Of a DNA stretch of 8,279 nt, positions 1 through 5,874 are shown piece after piece. This DNA is from Candidatus Heimdallarchaeota archaeon (GTDB taxonomy: Archaea > Asgardarchaeota > Heimdallarchaeia > Heimdallarchaeales > Kariarchaeaceae). Both the position numbers and the translations under genes were made by a program. Numbering within the stretch: the stretch's first letter is position 1; the number at the start of each line of letters is the position of its first letter. The stretch is from NCBI GenBank assembly GCA_030668165.1, contig DAOUUM010000104.1, positions 1 through 8,279 of the forward strand, given 5' to 3'. The notes under the pieces were generated by a model. The model saw only the letters and a list, made by a program, of their open reading frames with translations, was not told where the DNA came from and did no database searches.

Positions 1-894
1 AATAGCATAGTTGATCCCAAGGCCCTTGCTCCCACTATCCTATCACATATGGAAGAGATTATCATTGATAAACACAATCGGGTACTGGTAAGAGATGAGG
101 CAAGCAAAATGTTGTTTGATATGGCCGATGAGATGGAAAACATGGATTTGAGTGGGCATTCCGGATCGGTGAGGAAAATTGTTAGAAAATCAAAAGGGTC
201 TTCAGAAAAGGGTGAACAGACCATGAAACCCATTCGTAAGGTTATGGGTGGACCAGTGAATGATAAATCTGGTATAGAGGAGGTTAAAACGTTACCCAGT
301 AACATAGGTTACTTGAATCTGTCAATGTTTAACTCGATTATGAGTCCTGACGGAGAAGCAATGGTCACCGCTCTGCAAGAGATAAGTGAAACTGAGGCAT
401 TCATTCTTGATCTCCGTGAATGCAAGGGGGGAGATGGTTCCATGGTTCATCTAATTCAAAACTTTATATTTGGTTGGGAGGAGGGTAATAAGGAGATACT
501 CATCGTAGAGGTGTATTTCAGACCCATGGATGAAACAATCAAAAGATTTGCCAAACCATATAAGGGTAATACCTACAAGGGTAAGCCTGTGTACATACTT
601 ACCAGCAAGAAAACTGGGAGTGCGGCAGAGGATATGGTATTTTCCATGAAAAATCATGGAAGAGCTATGATTGTGGGAGAAACAACTGCAGGAGCTGGTC
701 ACCCCACATCATTCCATAAACTTAGTGAGAATCTGCTTTTCATGTGCTCAATAGGCAGAACATATGATCCCCTGACAAACAAGGGTTGGGAAACAACTGG
801 AGTCACTCCTGATATTATAGTGCCCAGTGAAGACGCACTGGAGAAGGCTGTCGATCTAATTAACGCCTCCAAGACAGAATTATTACATCTCTAA
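1..894 (+). CDS. S41 family peptidase (IRBP/tricorn-like branch), 5'-partial
   Basis: C-terminal part of a serine peptidase of family S41. The frame is open from base 1; the first ATG is at 49 and gives 281 residues. Residues below count from that ATG. The 16 codons before it carry a DPxALA segment leading into D7-K8-H9, which resembles the family's 'DP..fA..lt..l....DKHlrV' stretch. H9 would then be the conserved catalytic-domain His, so the true start and the N-terminal helical domain probably lie outside the window. The composition before base 49 is also coding-like, without a TATA box. The core follows: NIGYL (85-89), FILDLRECKGGD (118-129), then LTSKKTGSAAED with S191 as likely nucleophile, and VGETTAGAG (209-217). 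The Lys of the CtpA branch (TxGKG) is absent, which fits the IRBP/tricorn-like branch. Residues 35-75 are a variable, Lys/Ser-rich linker. No PDZ domain is seen. The substrate is unknown. It ends 21 bp from the convergent transporter gene. Confidence 0.85.
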   Translation, partial: NSIVDPKALAPTILSHMEEIIIDKHNRVLVRDEASKMLFDMADEMENMDLSGHSGSVRKIVRKSKGSSEKGEQTMKPIRKVMGGPVNDKSGIEEVKTLPSNIGYLNLSMFNSIMSPDGEAMVTALQEISETEAFILDLRECKGGDGSMVHLIQNFIFGWEEGNKEILIVEVYFRPMDETIKRFAKPYKGNTYKGKPVYILTSKKTGSAAEDMVFSMKNHGRAMIVGETTAGAGHPTSFHKLSENLLFMCSIGRTYDPLTNKGWETTGVTPDIIVPSEDALEKAVDLINASKTELLHL

Positions 895-915
895 TTTCAA
901 TTATATCATCAAATC

Positions 916-2148
916 TCAATTATTTACAAATTTGCCTGCCACACTTGCCAATGTCATTGTAATTGCTCCGATAATAACTATGGCAGATAATGATAGTTCA
1001 TTGAGTAACAATAATGAACTGATCAGTGTCCCAACTGCGAAAAATAGGTAGGTGGATACAGCTAGCCCTGCTCCAACATCCACCGAGGTAATGGAGTGGT
1101 AATGAATATGACTGTGCAGCAACCCCTCCTCCGATAGATTGATATGATAATGATCATGTTCATATTCGGGAGTGTCCTCAAGTCTGGACAAGTATACATT
1201 TTTCGCAGGTTCAAACAACCCCTCAGCAATTCCAATCAGTACCAATACAACTATCAGAAGAATTATTGTTGATGATATAAGATACATCAGGATCAGAGGT
1301 CCTTTGAGTAAGGGTCCCAGAATTAGCAGGAATTTTGGATTTAGTCTATCCGCATACCTTCCGAGCACTATTAATATGGCAGACCAGCCAATATTGAAGT
1401 AGAAAAATGCATAGCCAATAGCTGCCTGTGATAGCCCATTTAATTCCAGTAATACTGGTAAAATCGGGGTGTAAACACCATGAGATATCTCAACAAGTGC
1501 GATGAGCATTGAGAGTGCAACCGTTTTTCTGGTGAATAGATTTCTCAGTGTCTTTCTGATATGTCCATGTTCCCCTGTAGCACCAGTGAATTTGATCGTA
1601 CTGGAATTAATTATTATGATGAGAAATATTGAGGAGATAATACCAAGAATCAAGGGGATTAATTTCAACAAAGAACTATAATCTAACAAGATCGCATAGA
1701 GAAACTGTCCTGCTGCACTCCCAAGATAGGTGGCAGCAAGTAGAATTGATGATTTCTCTCCTGCTTTTTCTGGAAAATCCAAAATTGCAATACTCAAGAT
1801 CAGATAATAGGTGATACCAAATACCATACCATCCAGAAATCTTGCCATAATCCAGACCAATTCAGTTCCTCCAATCATATATAGAAGATGGCTGGGGATC
1901 AGACAACAAATCATGACTAACACAAGTAATCGCCTTCCTCCACGCCCGGTCTTCATTCCAAGAAACAATCCGATAACTATGGCAATTGAGAACACAGTTG
2001 CGGTGCTGGCAATAAACTCATAGGGTAAACCATCTGCAATTATCAGAAATGGAAATGCAAATCTGAACAAGCCGAGGCCTATTCCGCTAATAAATGCAAA
2101 TACAGTGAAACTCCAGAATGAATAGCCACTTTTCATCTTTCGCATCAT
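916..2148 (-). CDS. Major facilitator superfamily transporter with His-rich TM10-TM11 loop
   Basis: A 410-residue integral membrane protein with about 12 predicted TM helices, roughly at 11-35, 44-64, 73-92, 97-121, 135-155, 162-181, 209-232, 241-263, 273-294, 295-315, 356-380 and 386-406. MFS signatures are a basic loop 2-3 (GMKTGRGGRR, 64-73), RFLDGMVFG in TM4 (103-111) and GRYADR in loop 8-9 (263-268). Before TM11, residues 331-351 hold seven His in two alternating clusters (H331, 333, 335 and H345, 347, 349, 351) amid acidic residues, which resembles a metal-binding loop. H194 and H196 lie in the central loop. The substrate cannot be assigned from sequence; metal-related efflux is an inference, and a drug or metabolite exporter is the alternative. 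The longest frame starts MMRKM at 2148. The TATA-like element fits better with initiation at Met5 (2136), which precedes KSGYSFWSF, so the protein may be 406 residues. Transcribed convergently with the S41 gene. Confidence 0.85.
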   Translation of the reverse strand: MMRKMKSGYSFWSFTVFAFISGIGLGLFRFAFPFLIIADGLPYEFIASTATVFSIAIVIGLFLGMKTGRGGRRLLVLVMICCLIPSHLLYMIGGTELVWIMARFLDGMVFGITYYLILSIAILDFPEKAGEKSSILLAATYLGSAAGQFLYAILLDYSSLLKLIPLILGIISSIFLIIIINSSTIKFTGATGEHGHIRKTLRNLFTRKTVALSMLIALVEISHGVYTPILPVLLELNGLSQAAIGYAFFYFNIGWSAILIVLGRYADRLNPKFLLILGPLLKGPLILMYLISSTIILLIVVLVLIGIAEGLFEPAKNVYLSRLEDTPEYEHDHYHINLSEEGLLHSHIHYHSITSVDVGAGLAVSTYLFFAVGTLISSLLLLNELSLSAIVIIGAITMTLASVAGKFVNN

Positions 2149-2152
2149 CGAA

Positions 2153-2161
2153 ATCGCTATT
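2153..2161 (-). promoter_or_regulatory. Shared 9-bp promoter element AATAGCGAT, copy 1
   Basis: The minus strand reads AATAGCGAT, abutting the TATA box of the His-rich transporter and 4 bp upstream of the ATG at 2148. An identical 9-mer lies upstream of the next gene (2760-2768), and I saw no other exact copy in the window. It could be an operator for a shared regulator or chance in AT-rich DNA. Confidence 0.35.
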
Positions 2162-2168
2162 ATTTATA
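2161..2168 (-). promoter_or_regulatory. TATA box (TATAAATA) of the His-rich MFS gene
   Basis: The minus strand reads TATAAATA, centred at 2164.5. Archaeal transcription starts about 26 bp downstream, near 2138, which is just before Met5 (2136-2134) and after the longest-frame ATG at 2148. A second AT-rich candidate (AATATATTAA, around 2195-2204) would give a leadered transcript for the 2148 start. Confidence 0.5.
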
Positions 2169-2276
2169 TTATGTTTGTATCTAATTTACTATGTTTAATA
2201 TATTGAATAACTCAGCAATTCAATTTATTATCCGCAATCAATTTTTGAGAAAATTCTTCCTATCCCATGATTTAGA

Positions 2277-2753
2277 CTAATTCAGCTCTTTCTGTAATTT
2301 TTCATCATAATCATCTAGAGTTGAATCGTAAAGAACTGTTTCTTCAGGAACCATCAAGTTGAATTTGTGTAGCATCTCCTTGTGTTCAGGAGTCCAATCA
2401 CCAATCTGTCCATGAATATTGATATAATTTGTGGGCATGGAATGTGTACCTACAACTGCCTTGAGTCCAGTTACAATCTCTGTGTACTTGATGAAATTCT
2501 CAAGGTAGGGGCATGGTGGATAACCAGCTAGGACTCCCGTGGCAAAATGTATTGCTTCTGCTCCATATCTCTTCATACCATTAACCACGCCTTCTATATT
2601 GCCACCAGGACAACCACCACAACTTGAATATCCAACAACCTCAACCTTATTGTATATACTAAATGCGCCATCCCTATTTCTAACCGATCTGAAACATTTT
2701 CCGCCATCACAGCTCTTGTAACGATCACAAATGATTATACCTACTTTTGTCAT
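2277..2753 (-). CDS. CGGC domain-containing protein (putative metal-binding)
   Basis: A 158-residue soluble protein recognised as a CGGC-domain protein. The N-terminus (VGIIICD, 4-10) forms a beta strand ending in C9, followed by C15 and C20. The signature SSCGGCPGG spans 44-51, with C45 and C48. Then come GAEAIHFATG (64-73), CPY (C81) and a GTH motif (102-104). Six cysteines in a small protein fit the family's proposed metal-binding role, although no reaction is established. As I recall the family, the segment after 'aIhlaT' often has another Cys; here that position is Gly73. The start at 2753 is supported by a TATA box centred 27-28 bp upstream and the immediate MTKVGI strand; there is no Shine-Dalgarno. 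It is monocistronic by spacing: 128 bp to the transporter's longest start and 167 bp to the Nudix gene. It shares a 9-bp promoter element with the His-rich transporter. Confidence 0.85.
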   Translation of the reverse strand: MTKVGIIICDRYKSCDGGKCFRSVRNRDGAFSIYNKVEVVGYSSCGGCPGGNIEGVVNGMKRYGAEAIHFATGVLAGYPPCPYLENFIKYTEIVTGLKAVVGTHSMPTNYINIHGQIGDWTPEHKEMLHKFNLMVPEETVLYDSTLDDYDEKLQKELN

Positions 2754-2759
2754 AAGTAT

Positions 2760-2768
2760 ATCGCTATT
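2760..2768 (-). promoter_or_regulatory. Shared 9-bp promoter element AATAGCGAT, copy 2
   Basis: The minus strand reads AATAGCGAT, 6 bp upstream of the CGGC gene ATG and between its TATA box and the predicted transcription start. It is identical to the copy at 2153-2161 upstream of the His-rich transporter. The spacing to the ATG is similar (6 against 4 bp) but the spacing to the TATA box differs. Confidence 0.35.
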
Positions 2769-2776
2769 TTTTCAGC

Positions 2777-2784
2777 TTATAAAA
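2777..2784 (-). promoter_or_regulatory. TATA box (TTTTATAA) of the CGGC gene
   Basis: The minus strand reads TTTTATAA, centred at 2780.5, about 27.5 bp from the A of the ATG at 2753. This spacing predicts a leaderless transcript. The rest of 2754-2920 is AT-rich with no gene or hairpin that I can support. Confidence 0.6.
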
Positions 2785-2920
2785 TTTAATCATTCTTCCA
2801 TAAGCTCTAGAGACCGAAATATTAATTCGAAACTAAGATTAAATGTTTCATTTATGTTAACAATTAAGAATCCTATTTCAATTTTATCTTATCTAATAAC
2901 TGATGAATTAGTAACAGGAT

Positions 2921-3559
2921 CTAGCTGAATATTTGGGTTAAACTCTCTCCAAAATTACTAAATAGCATTTTAGGTGTCATAAAGGGGAATAAAATTCCAT
3001 TTTTAGGAATCGATCTTTGTGTTTTAACATCATAATTATTATGCAAATATCGAAGTGGAATAGAATCGGCTAATTTCCTGAAACCTTTCAGATCAGTTGA
3101 GAAGATTGCTGGAATTTCTGAAGATGGACGGGGCTCCTCTAATGCAACTGAATTGTACACGAATATCAGATAAATAGAAGCTCCTTTATCAGGTGAGGCA
3201 AATCTATGTTCATAGATTACTCTTGGCCTGAAATCATCTTGAAGTGAAATTGTGGAAATACCACCTTTCTCATCGAGATATTGAGTAGTTTCAGCATCCT
3301 TAATCTGAATAGTGGTGCCAATCTCCTCCATGGTCTCTCTATGAACTGCGTCTATTATTTTTTCACCGTGTTCAACTGTACCTCCAGCACATCCAAAACT
3401 GATTATCGCTTCTTGTTTCTCATTAAATGCCCATCTTTTCTCTGCATCAATGATAAAGATCCATTCATTATCAAACTTGACTAAGGAACTAGCTCCAGCA
3501 CCCACCCGTATATCTTTGTGTTTAGCTTCAAATGATTTGTAGAGTTGTTCAATATTCAT
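2921..3559 (-). CDS. Nudix hydrolase
   Basis: A 212-residue soluble protein with a clear Nudix box. G60 is followed by five residues, E66, seven residues, R74-E75, then E78-E79 and G81, matching GX5EX7REUXEEXGU at every Gly, Glu and Arg. The two usually aliphatic U positions are Thr (T76 and T82). Nudix enzymes hydrolyse nucleoside diphosphates linked to another moiety, with the box glutamates binding Mg2+ or Mn2+. Upstream strands (VGAGASSLVKF, WIFIIDAEKRWAF) and the GCAGGTVEHGE entry fit the fold. The C-terminal ~70 residues (about 140-212) extend beyond a minimal Nudix domain of roughly 130-150 residues and have no recognisable motif. The substrate is not predictable. The start at 3559 fits a TATA box centred 26.5 bp upstream. 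It lies 83 bp downstream of the acetyltransferase gene on the same strand, apparently with its own promoter. Confidence 0.85.
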   Translation of the reverse strand: MNIEQLYKSFEAKHKDIRVGAGASSLVKFDNEWIFIIDAEKRWAFNEKQEAIISFGCAGGTVEHGEKIIDAVHRETMEEIGTTIQIKDAETTQYLDEKGGISTISLQDDFRPRVIYEHRFASPDKGASIYLIFVYNSVALEEPRPSSEIPAIFSTDLKGFRKLADSIPLRYLHNNYDVKTQRSIPKNGILFPFMTPKMLFSNFGESLTQIFS

Positions 3560-3581
3560 TATTATCCGATTAGGTAAGGGT

Positions 3582-3589
3582 TAATATAT
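3582..3589 (-). promoter_or_regulatory. TATA box (ATATATTA) of the Nudix gene
   Basis: The minus strand reads ATATATTA, centred at 3585.5 and 26.5 bp from the ATG at 3559, which is the classical archaeal spacing for a leaderless start. No Shine-Dalgarno lies between. Confidence 0.6.
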
Positions 3590-3642
3590 GATTTTTCAAG
3601 TCGGGAGGGATATTTTGAACTAGATATTGTTTTAATTGCAAA

Positions 3643-4467
3643 TTATTTTCTATTCTTCTCCATCCATTCAACTGCATAATCTATCAATATTTTCTGATCC
3701 ACCAATCTTGTTTCTGCATTGCCAATTTTTCCAATATTAAAATTCAGAAAATAGCTTCGATCAGCTTCAAAGTCCTCCCCTACTTGTTTAAAATCATCTG
3801 CATCCAGATTGATATCCTCCCAGAAAATCCATTTTCTCCCAGCACCATCTTTTACAGGACCTCCCTGTTGTTCTATCTTCTTATTTGGATATTTTGACTT
3901 GTATTCAGCAAAATGCAGTGAGGTATTATTGGAGTGAGATACACCAAGAAGCATAATTTTAGTCTTTAGTTTGTACATCTTATTAATGGGAGACCCTTCT
4001 CCTAGTGAATTCTTTAAAGAATGATCCTTGGTAATTTCATTTGCCAACTTTCCCCATGCAGCAAAAGATGAATGTGGGTGATAACTTCTTAGCACCCCGG
4101 GAAAGTTCCTGAAGGTCTCCGCAATCCTTCCCATACCTCTTGTCGGAGTTGTTTTTGGATCAAATGCTGGCATCTCATTGCGAATTATATCCTTCCAGAA
4201 CTCAGGAACTGGAGGATTTGACCAGTTTTTGGGATCTGAGTAATCTCCTGAATGAGTTGGCATCACAAGGGTTCCCTCTTCAGTTAATACTTCCATTAAA
4301 GCTTGGATCACGGCTACTGTGCCACCTGCAATCCATCCGATCTTGCTTAGGGATGAATGTACTAGAAGAATATCTCCTTTCTTTATGCCAAGCTGTTTAA
4401 GATCGTCAATGATTGTTTTGACTGTGTTAGGTGTTTTGGTATTACTGATCACATCAGCCTCTGTCAT
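3643..4467 (-). CDS. AAC(3)-family N-acetyltransferase (YokD/aminoglycoside 3-N-acetyltransferase-like)
   Basis: A 274-residue cytoplasmic protein, the usual length for the AAC(3) family, which transfers acetyl from acetyl-CoA to an amine; the 3-amino group of 2-deoxystreptamine antibiotics is the classic substrate. Family blocks appear in order: LLVHSSLSKIGWIAGG (34-49), GTLVMPTHSGD (65-75), TPTRGMGRIAETFR (107-120), HPHSSFAAWG (130-139), NSLGEGSP (153-160), LLGVSHSNNTSLHFAE (173-188). The His residues H130, H178 and H185 and E188 sit where the family's active-site residues are expected. No frameshift or missing block is seen. The annotation as antibiotic resistance should be treated with care: many homologues (YokD-like, FrbF-like) have other or unknown amine substrates, and archaeal ribosomes respond differently to aminoglycosides. 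The start at 4467 fits a TATA box 25.5 bp upstream. Flanked at 75-83 bp by a transporter and the Nudix gene, all minus strand. Confidence 0.9.
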   Translation of the reverse strand: MTEADVISNTKTPNTVKTIIDDLKQLGIKKGDILLVHSSLSKIGWIAGGTVAVIQALMEVLTEEGTLVMPTHSGDYSDPKNWSNPPVPEFWKDIIRNEMPAFDPKTTPTRGMGRIAETFRNFPGVLRSYHPHSSFAAWGKLANEITKDHSLKNSLGEGSPINKMYKLKTKIMLLGVSHSNNTSLHFAEYKSKYPNKKIEQQGGPVKDGAGRKWIFWEDINLDADDFKQVGEDFEADRSYFLNFNIGKIGNAETRLVDQKILIDYAVEWMEKNRK

Positions 4468-4488
4468 AATGTTCAGTAACAGAATTTA

Positions 4489-4496
4489 ATTTATAA
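4489..4496 (-). promoter_or_regulatory. TATA box (TTATAAAT) of the AAC(3)-like gene
   Basis: The minus strand reads TTATAAAT, centred at 4492.5 and 25.5 bp from the ATG at 4467, consistent with a leaderless transcript. It lies in the 75-bp gap after the upstream transporter gene, indicating separate transcription. Confidence 0.6.
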
Positions 4497-4542
4497 TATT
4501 CGTGGATTGACTAATTTTACAAATATGTTATATCATACTAAA

Positions 4543-5703
4543 TTACTCATTTATCAATTCTTCATTCGATTTGTTATTCTTGTTTAATACTACAAATAAA
4601 AATCCAATCAAAGTTAGTAATATTCCATCAACAATAAAAATATAGGAAAATCCAAACTGAATAAATGGATCTGCCAGCAGTGGTGAGATAAATCTTGCCA
4701 GAAAATAGGTGCTTGTCAATCCTCCCAGGATTTTACCCCGTGCATGTTCCGGAATTCTCAGTACCAGCCATAGATTAATTTGGGGCATGGATAGCCCCAA
4801 TCCAAATCCCATAACTATCAGTCCCACCACAAAATGAGAGTAAGCTGTTGCCATTCCGACAATTGCCATCCCTACCCCCATGCTTAGAAAAATAATCGCA
4901 AAAAATGTGCGTGTACTCAATTTATCATGAATTCTTCTGAAATTAATAGAGGCAGCCCCTCCTAACAGGTTGGATAAGGCAATTGCAATCCCAATCTCAG
5001 TGCTTGATGAATTGATGCTTTCCTCCATGAAAAATGGCAGCTGCAAAACGATTAGATAAAATGATAGTTGAATAATAAATGTTAATCCGTAAGCTATACA
5101 CATATGTTTGAGTGGATACTTAATTTTCTCTGTGATTTTCTTGAGCATTATCTCTGGTTCATTGACGAAATATATTACTCCAAATAATAACACAAATGTG
5201 AACAGATAGAGTAAAAATGGATATCTCCATCCAAATTCCGCCAGATATCCACCAAGGGATACCGATACCATTCCCCCAAATGCCACAAATGCACCAGAAT
5301 AGCCCATCATTTTGGATCGCATCTCTCCCTCATAATAATCCGCAACAAGTGCTGTAGAGGCCGTCATAATTCCGGATACGGATAAACCAAGTATAAATCT
5401 AAAAATGAGTATTACATACAGTGAATCAAGGACGTAACCCGAAACCCCAGAAATACCATAGATGATCATTGAGTAGATTAATAGATCTCTTCTACCAGAT
5501 CTGTCCATGATATAACCAGTAATCGGTGCACCAATTACCACGCCTATAGAGGTGGTGGTTAAAATAAATTTGACCAACAAATCAGCATTATGAAGGTGGG
5601 CAAACGCCTCGCTTATCTCGGGTAAAGGTGCTGTAACTGCTGCTCCTGCAACAATAGACATAGAGGCCAGCATAACAAGCGTCCATTCCCTTGGTTTTAA
5701 CAC
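4543..5703 (-). CDS. Major facilitator superfamily transporter, DHA1 type
   Basis: A 386-residue inner-membrane protein with about 12 TM helices and the features of the 12-TM drug:H+ antiporter-like (DHA1) group. TM1 contains PLPEISEAF (27-35). Loop 2-3 carries motif A (GYIMDRSGRR, 63-72), TM4 carries RFILGLSVSG (102-111), and TM5 has GGYLAEFGWRYPF (151-163). A central basic loop (about 182-200) separates the two halves. The C-terminus is a short polar Asn/Glu/Lys tail. The substrate cannot be read from sequence; drug, amino-acid-derived or aromatic-acid export are all possible. The start is GTG at 5703. An in-frame TAA lies two codons upstream, so no longer version is possible; Met11 (5673) is the next alternative. 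The TATA box at 5743-5750 implies a leader of about 17 nt without a Shine-Dalgarno. The gene is divergent from kynureninase across 171 bp, and an inverted repeat overlies its promoter. Confidence 0.88.
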   Translation of the reverse strand: MLKPREWTLVMLASMSIVAGAAVTAPLPEISEAFAHLHNADLLVKFILTTTSIGVVIGAPITGYIMDRSGRRDLLIYSMIIYGISGVSGYVLDSLYVILIFRFILGLSVSGIMTASTALVADYYEGEMRSKMMGYSGAFVAFGGMVSVSLGGYLAEFGWRYPFLLYLFTFVLLFGVIYFVNEPEIMLKKITEKIKYPLKHMCIAYGLTFIIQLSFYLIVLQLPFFMEESINSSSTEIGIAIALSNLLGGAASINFRRIHDKLSTRTFFAIIFLSMGVGMAIVGMATAYSHFVVGLIVMGFGLGLSMPQINLWLVLRIPEHARGKILGGLTSTYFLARFISPLLADPFIQFGFSYIFIVDGILLTLIGFLFVVLNKNNKSNEELINE

Positions 5704-5741
5704 AAATTATCTAATTTCTATTTGAATTTAAATCTTTCAAA

Positions 5742-5757
5742 GCTTATATAGATAAGC
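5742..5757. repeat. Inverted repeat GCTTAT-4-ATAAGC over the MFS promoter (operator candidate)
   Basis: Perfect 6-bp arms (GCTTAT and ATAAGC) are separated by four bases. With one mismatch the pairing extends to 9-bp arms over 5739-5760. The repeat covers the TATA box of the DHA1-type transporter and lies about 118 bp upstream of the kynureninase start. This position would let a dimeric repressor block TBP binding. Confidence 0.5.
5743..5750 (-). promoter_or_regulatory. TATA box (TATATAAG) of the DHA1-type MFS gene
   Basis: The minus strand reads TATATAAG, centred at 5746.5, a strong archaeal TATA match. It predicts a start near 5720, giving a leader of about 17 nt before the GTG at 5703. 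A weaker element (ATTTAAAT, about 5726-5733) has the spacing for a leaderless start instead. Confidence 0.5.
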
Positions 5758-5848
5758 ATTAGTCAATAACTCGCGGAATTCAGATCATTGTTTTCAAGGT
5801 CAATTATTAAAAATATTGAATTTTGATATAATTAACTCAAAAATGTTC

Positions 5849-5856
5849 TAATAAAT
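5849..5856 (+). promoter_or_regulatory. Possible TATA-like element (TAATAAAT) of the kynureninase gene
   Basis: The AT-rich run TAATAAAT is centred about 22 bp before the ATG at 5875, slightly too close for an ideal leaderless start. GATATAATTA around 5825-5834 is an alternative that would give a leader of roughly 20 nt. Neither is decisive. The remaining intergenic sequence (5758-5820) has no further recognised signal. Confidence 0.3.
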
Positions 5857-5874
5857 AATAAATAATGTCTGCAC

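Noticed and set aside
1172..1402. ORFs opposite the transporter, Nudix, acetyltransferase, kynureninase and pirin genes
   Set aside because: They are antisense shadows of genes with clear family motifs, with no domain signal or promoter of their own.
2814..2828. Imperfect inverted repeat CGAA...TTCG in the CGGC-Nudix gap
   Set aside because: It has four-base arms in AT-rich DNA, is not followed by a T-run and is too weak to call an operator or terminator.
2731..2928. Plus-strand 65-codon ORF across the CGGC-Nudix gap
   Set aside because: It starts inside the CGGC gene, consists mostly of translated AT-rich promoter DNA, and shows no family features or promoter.
3643..4467. Calling the AAC(3)-like gene a proven aminoglycoside resistance determinant
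   Set aside because: The family includes enzymes with other substrates, and the likely archaeal host makes the resistance role uncertain.
916..5703. A single five-gene minus-strand operon
   Set aside because: Intergenic gaps are 75-170 bp, and each gene has its own TATA-like element at promoter spacing.
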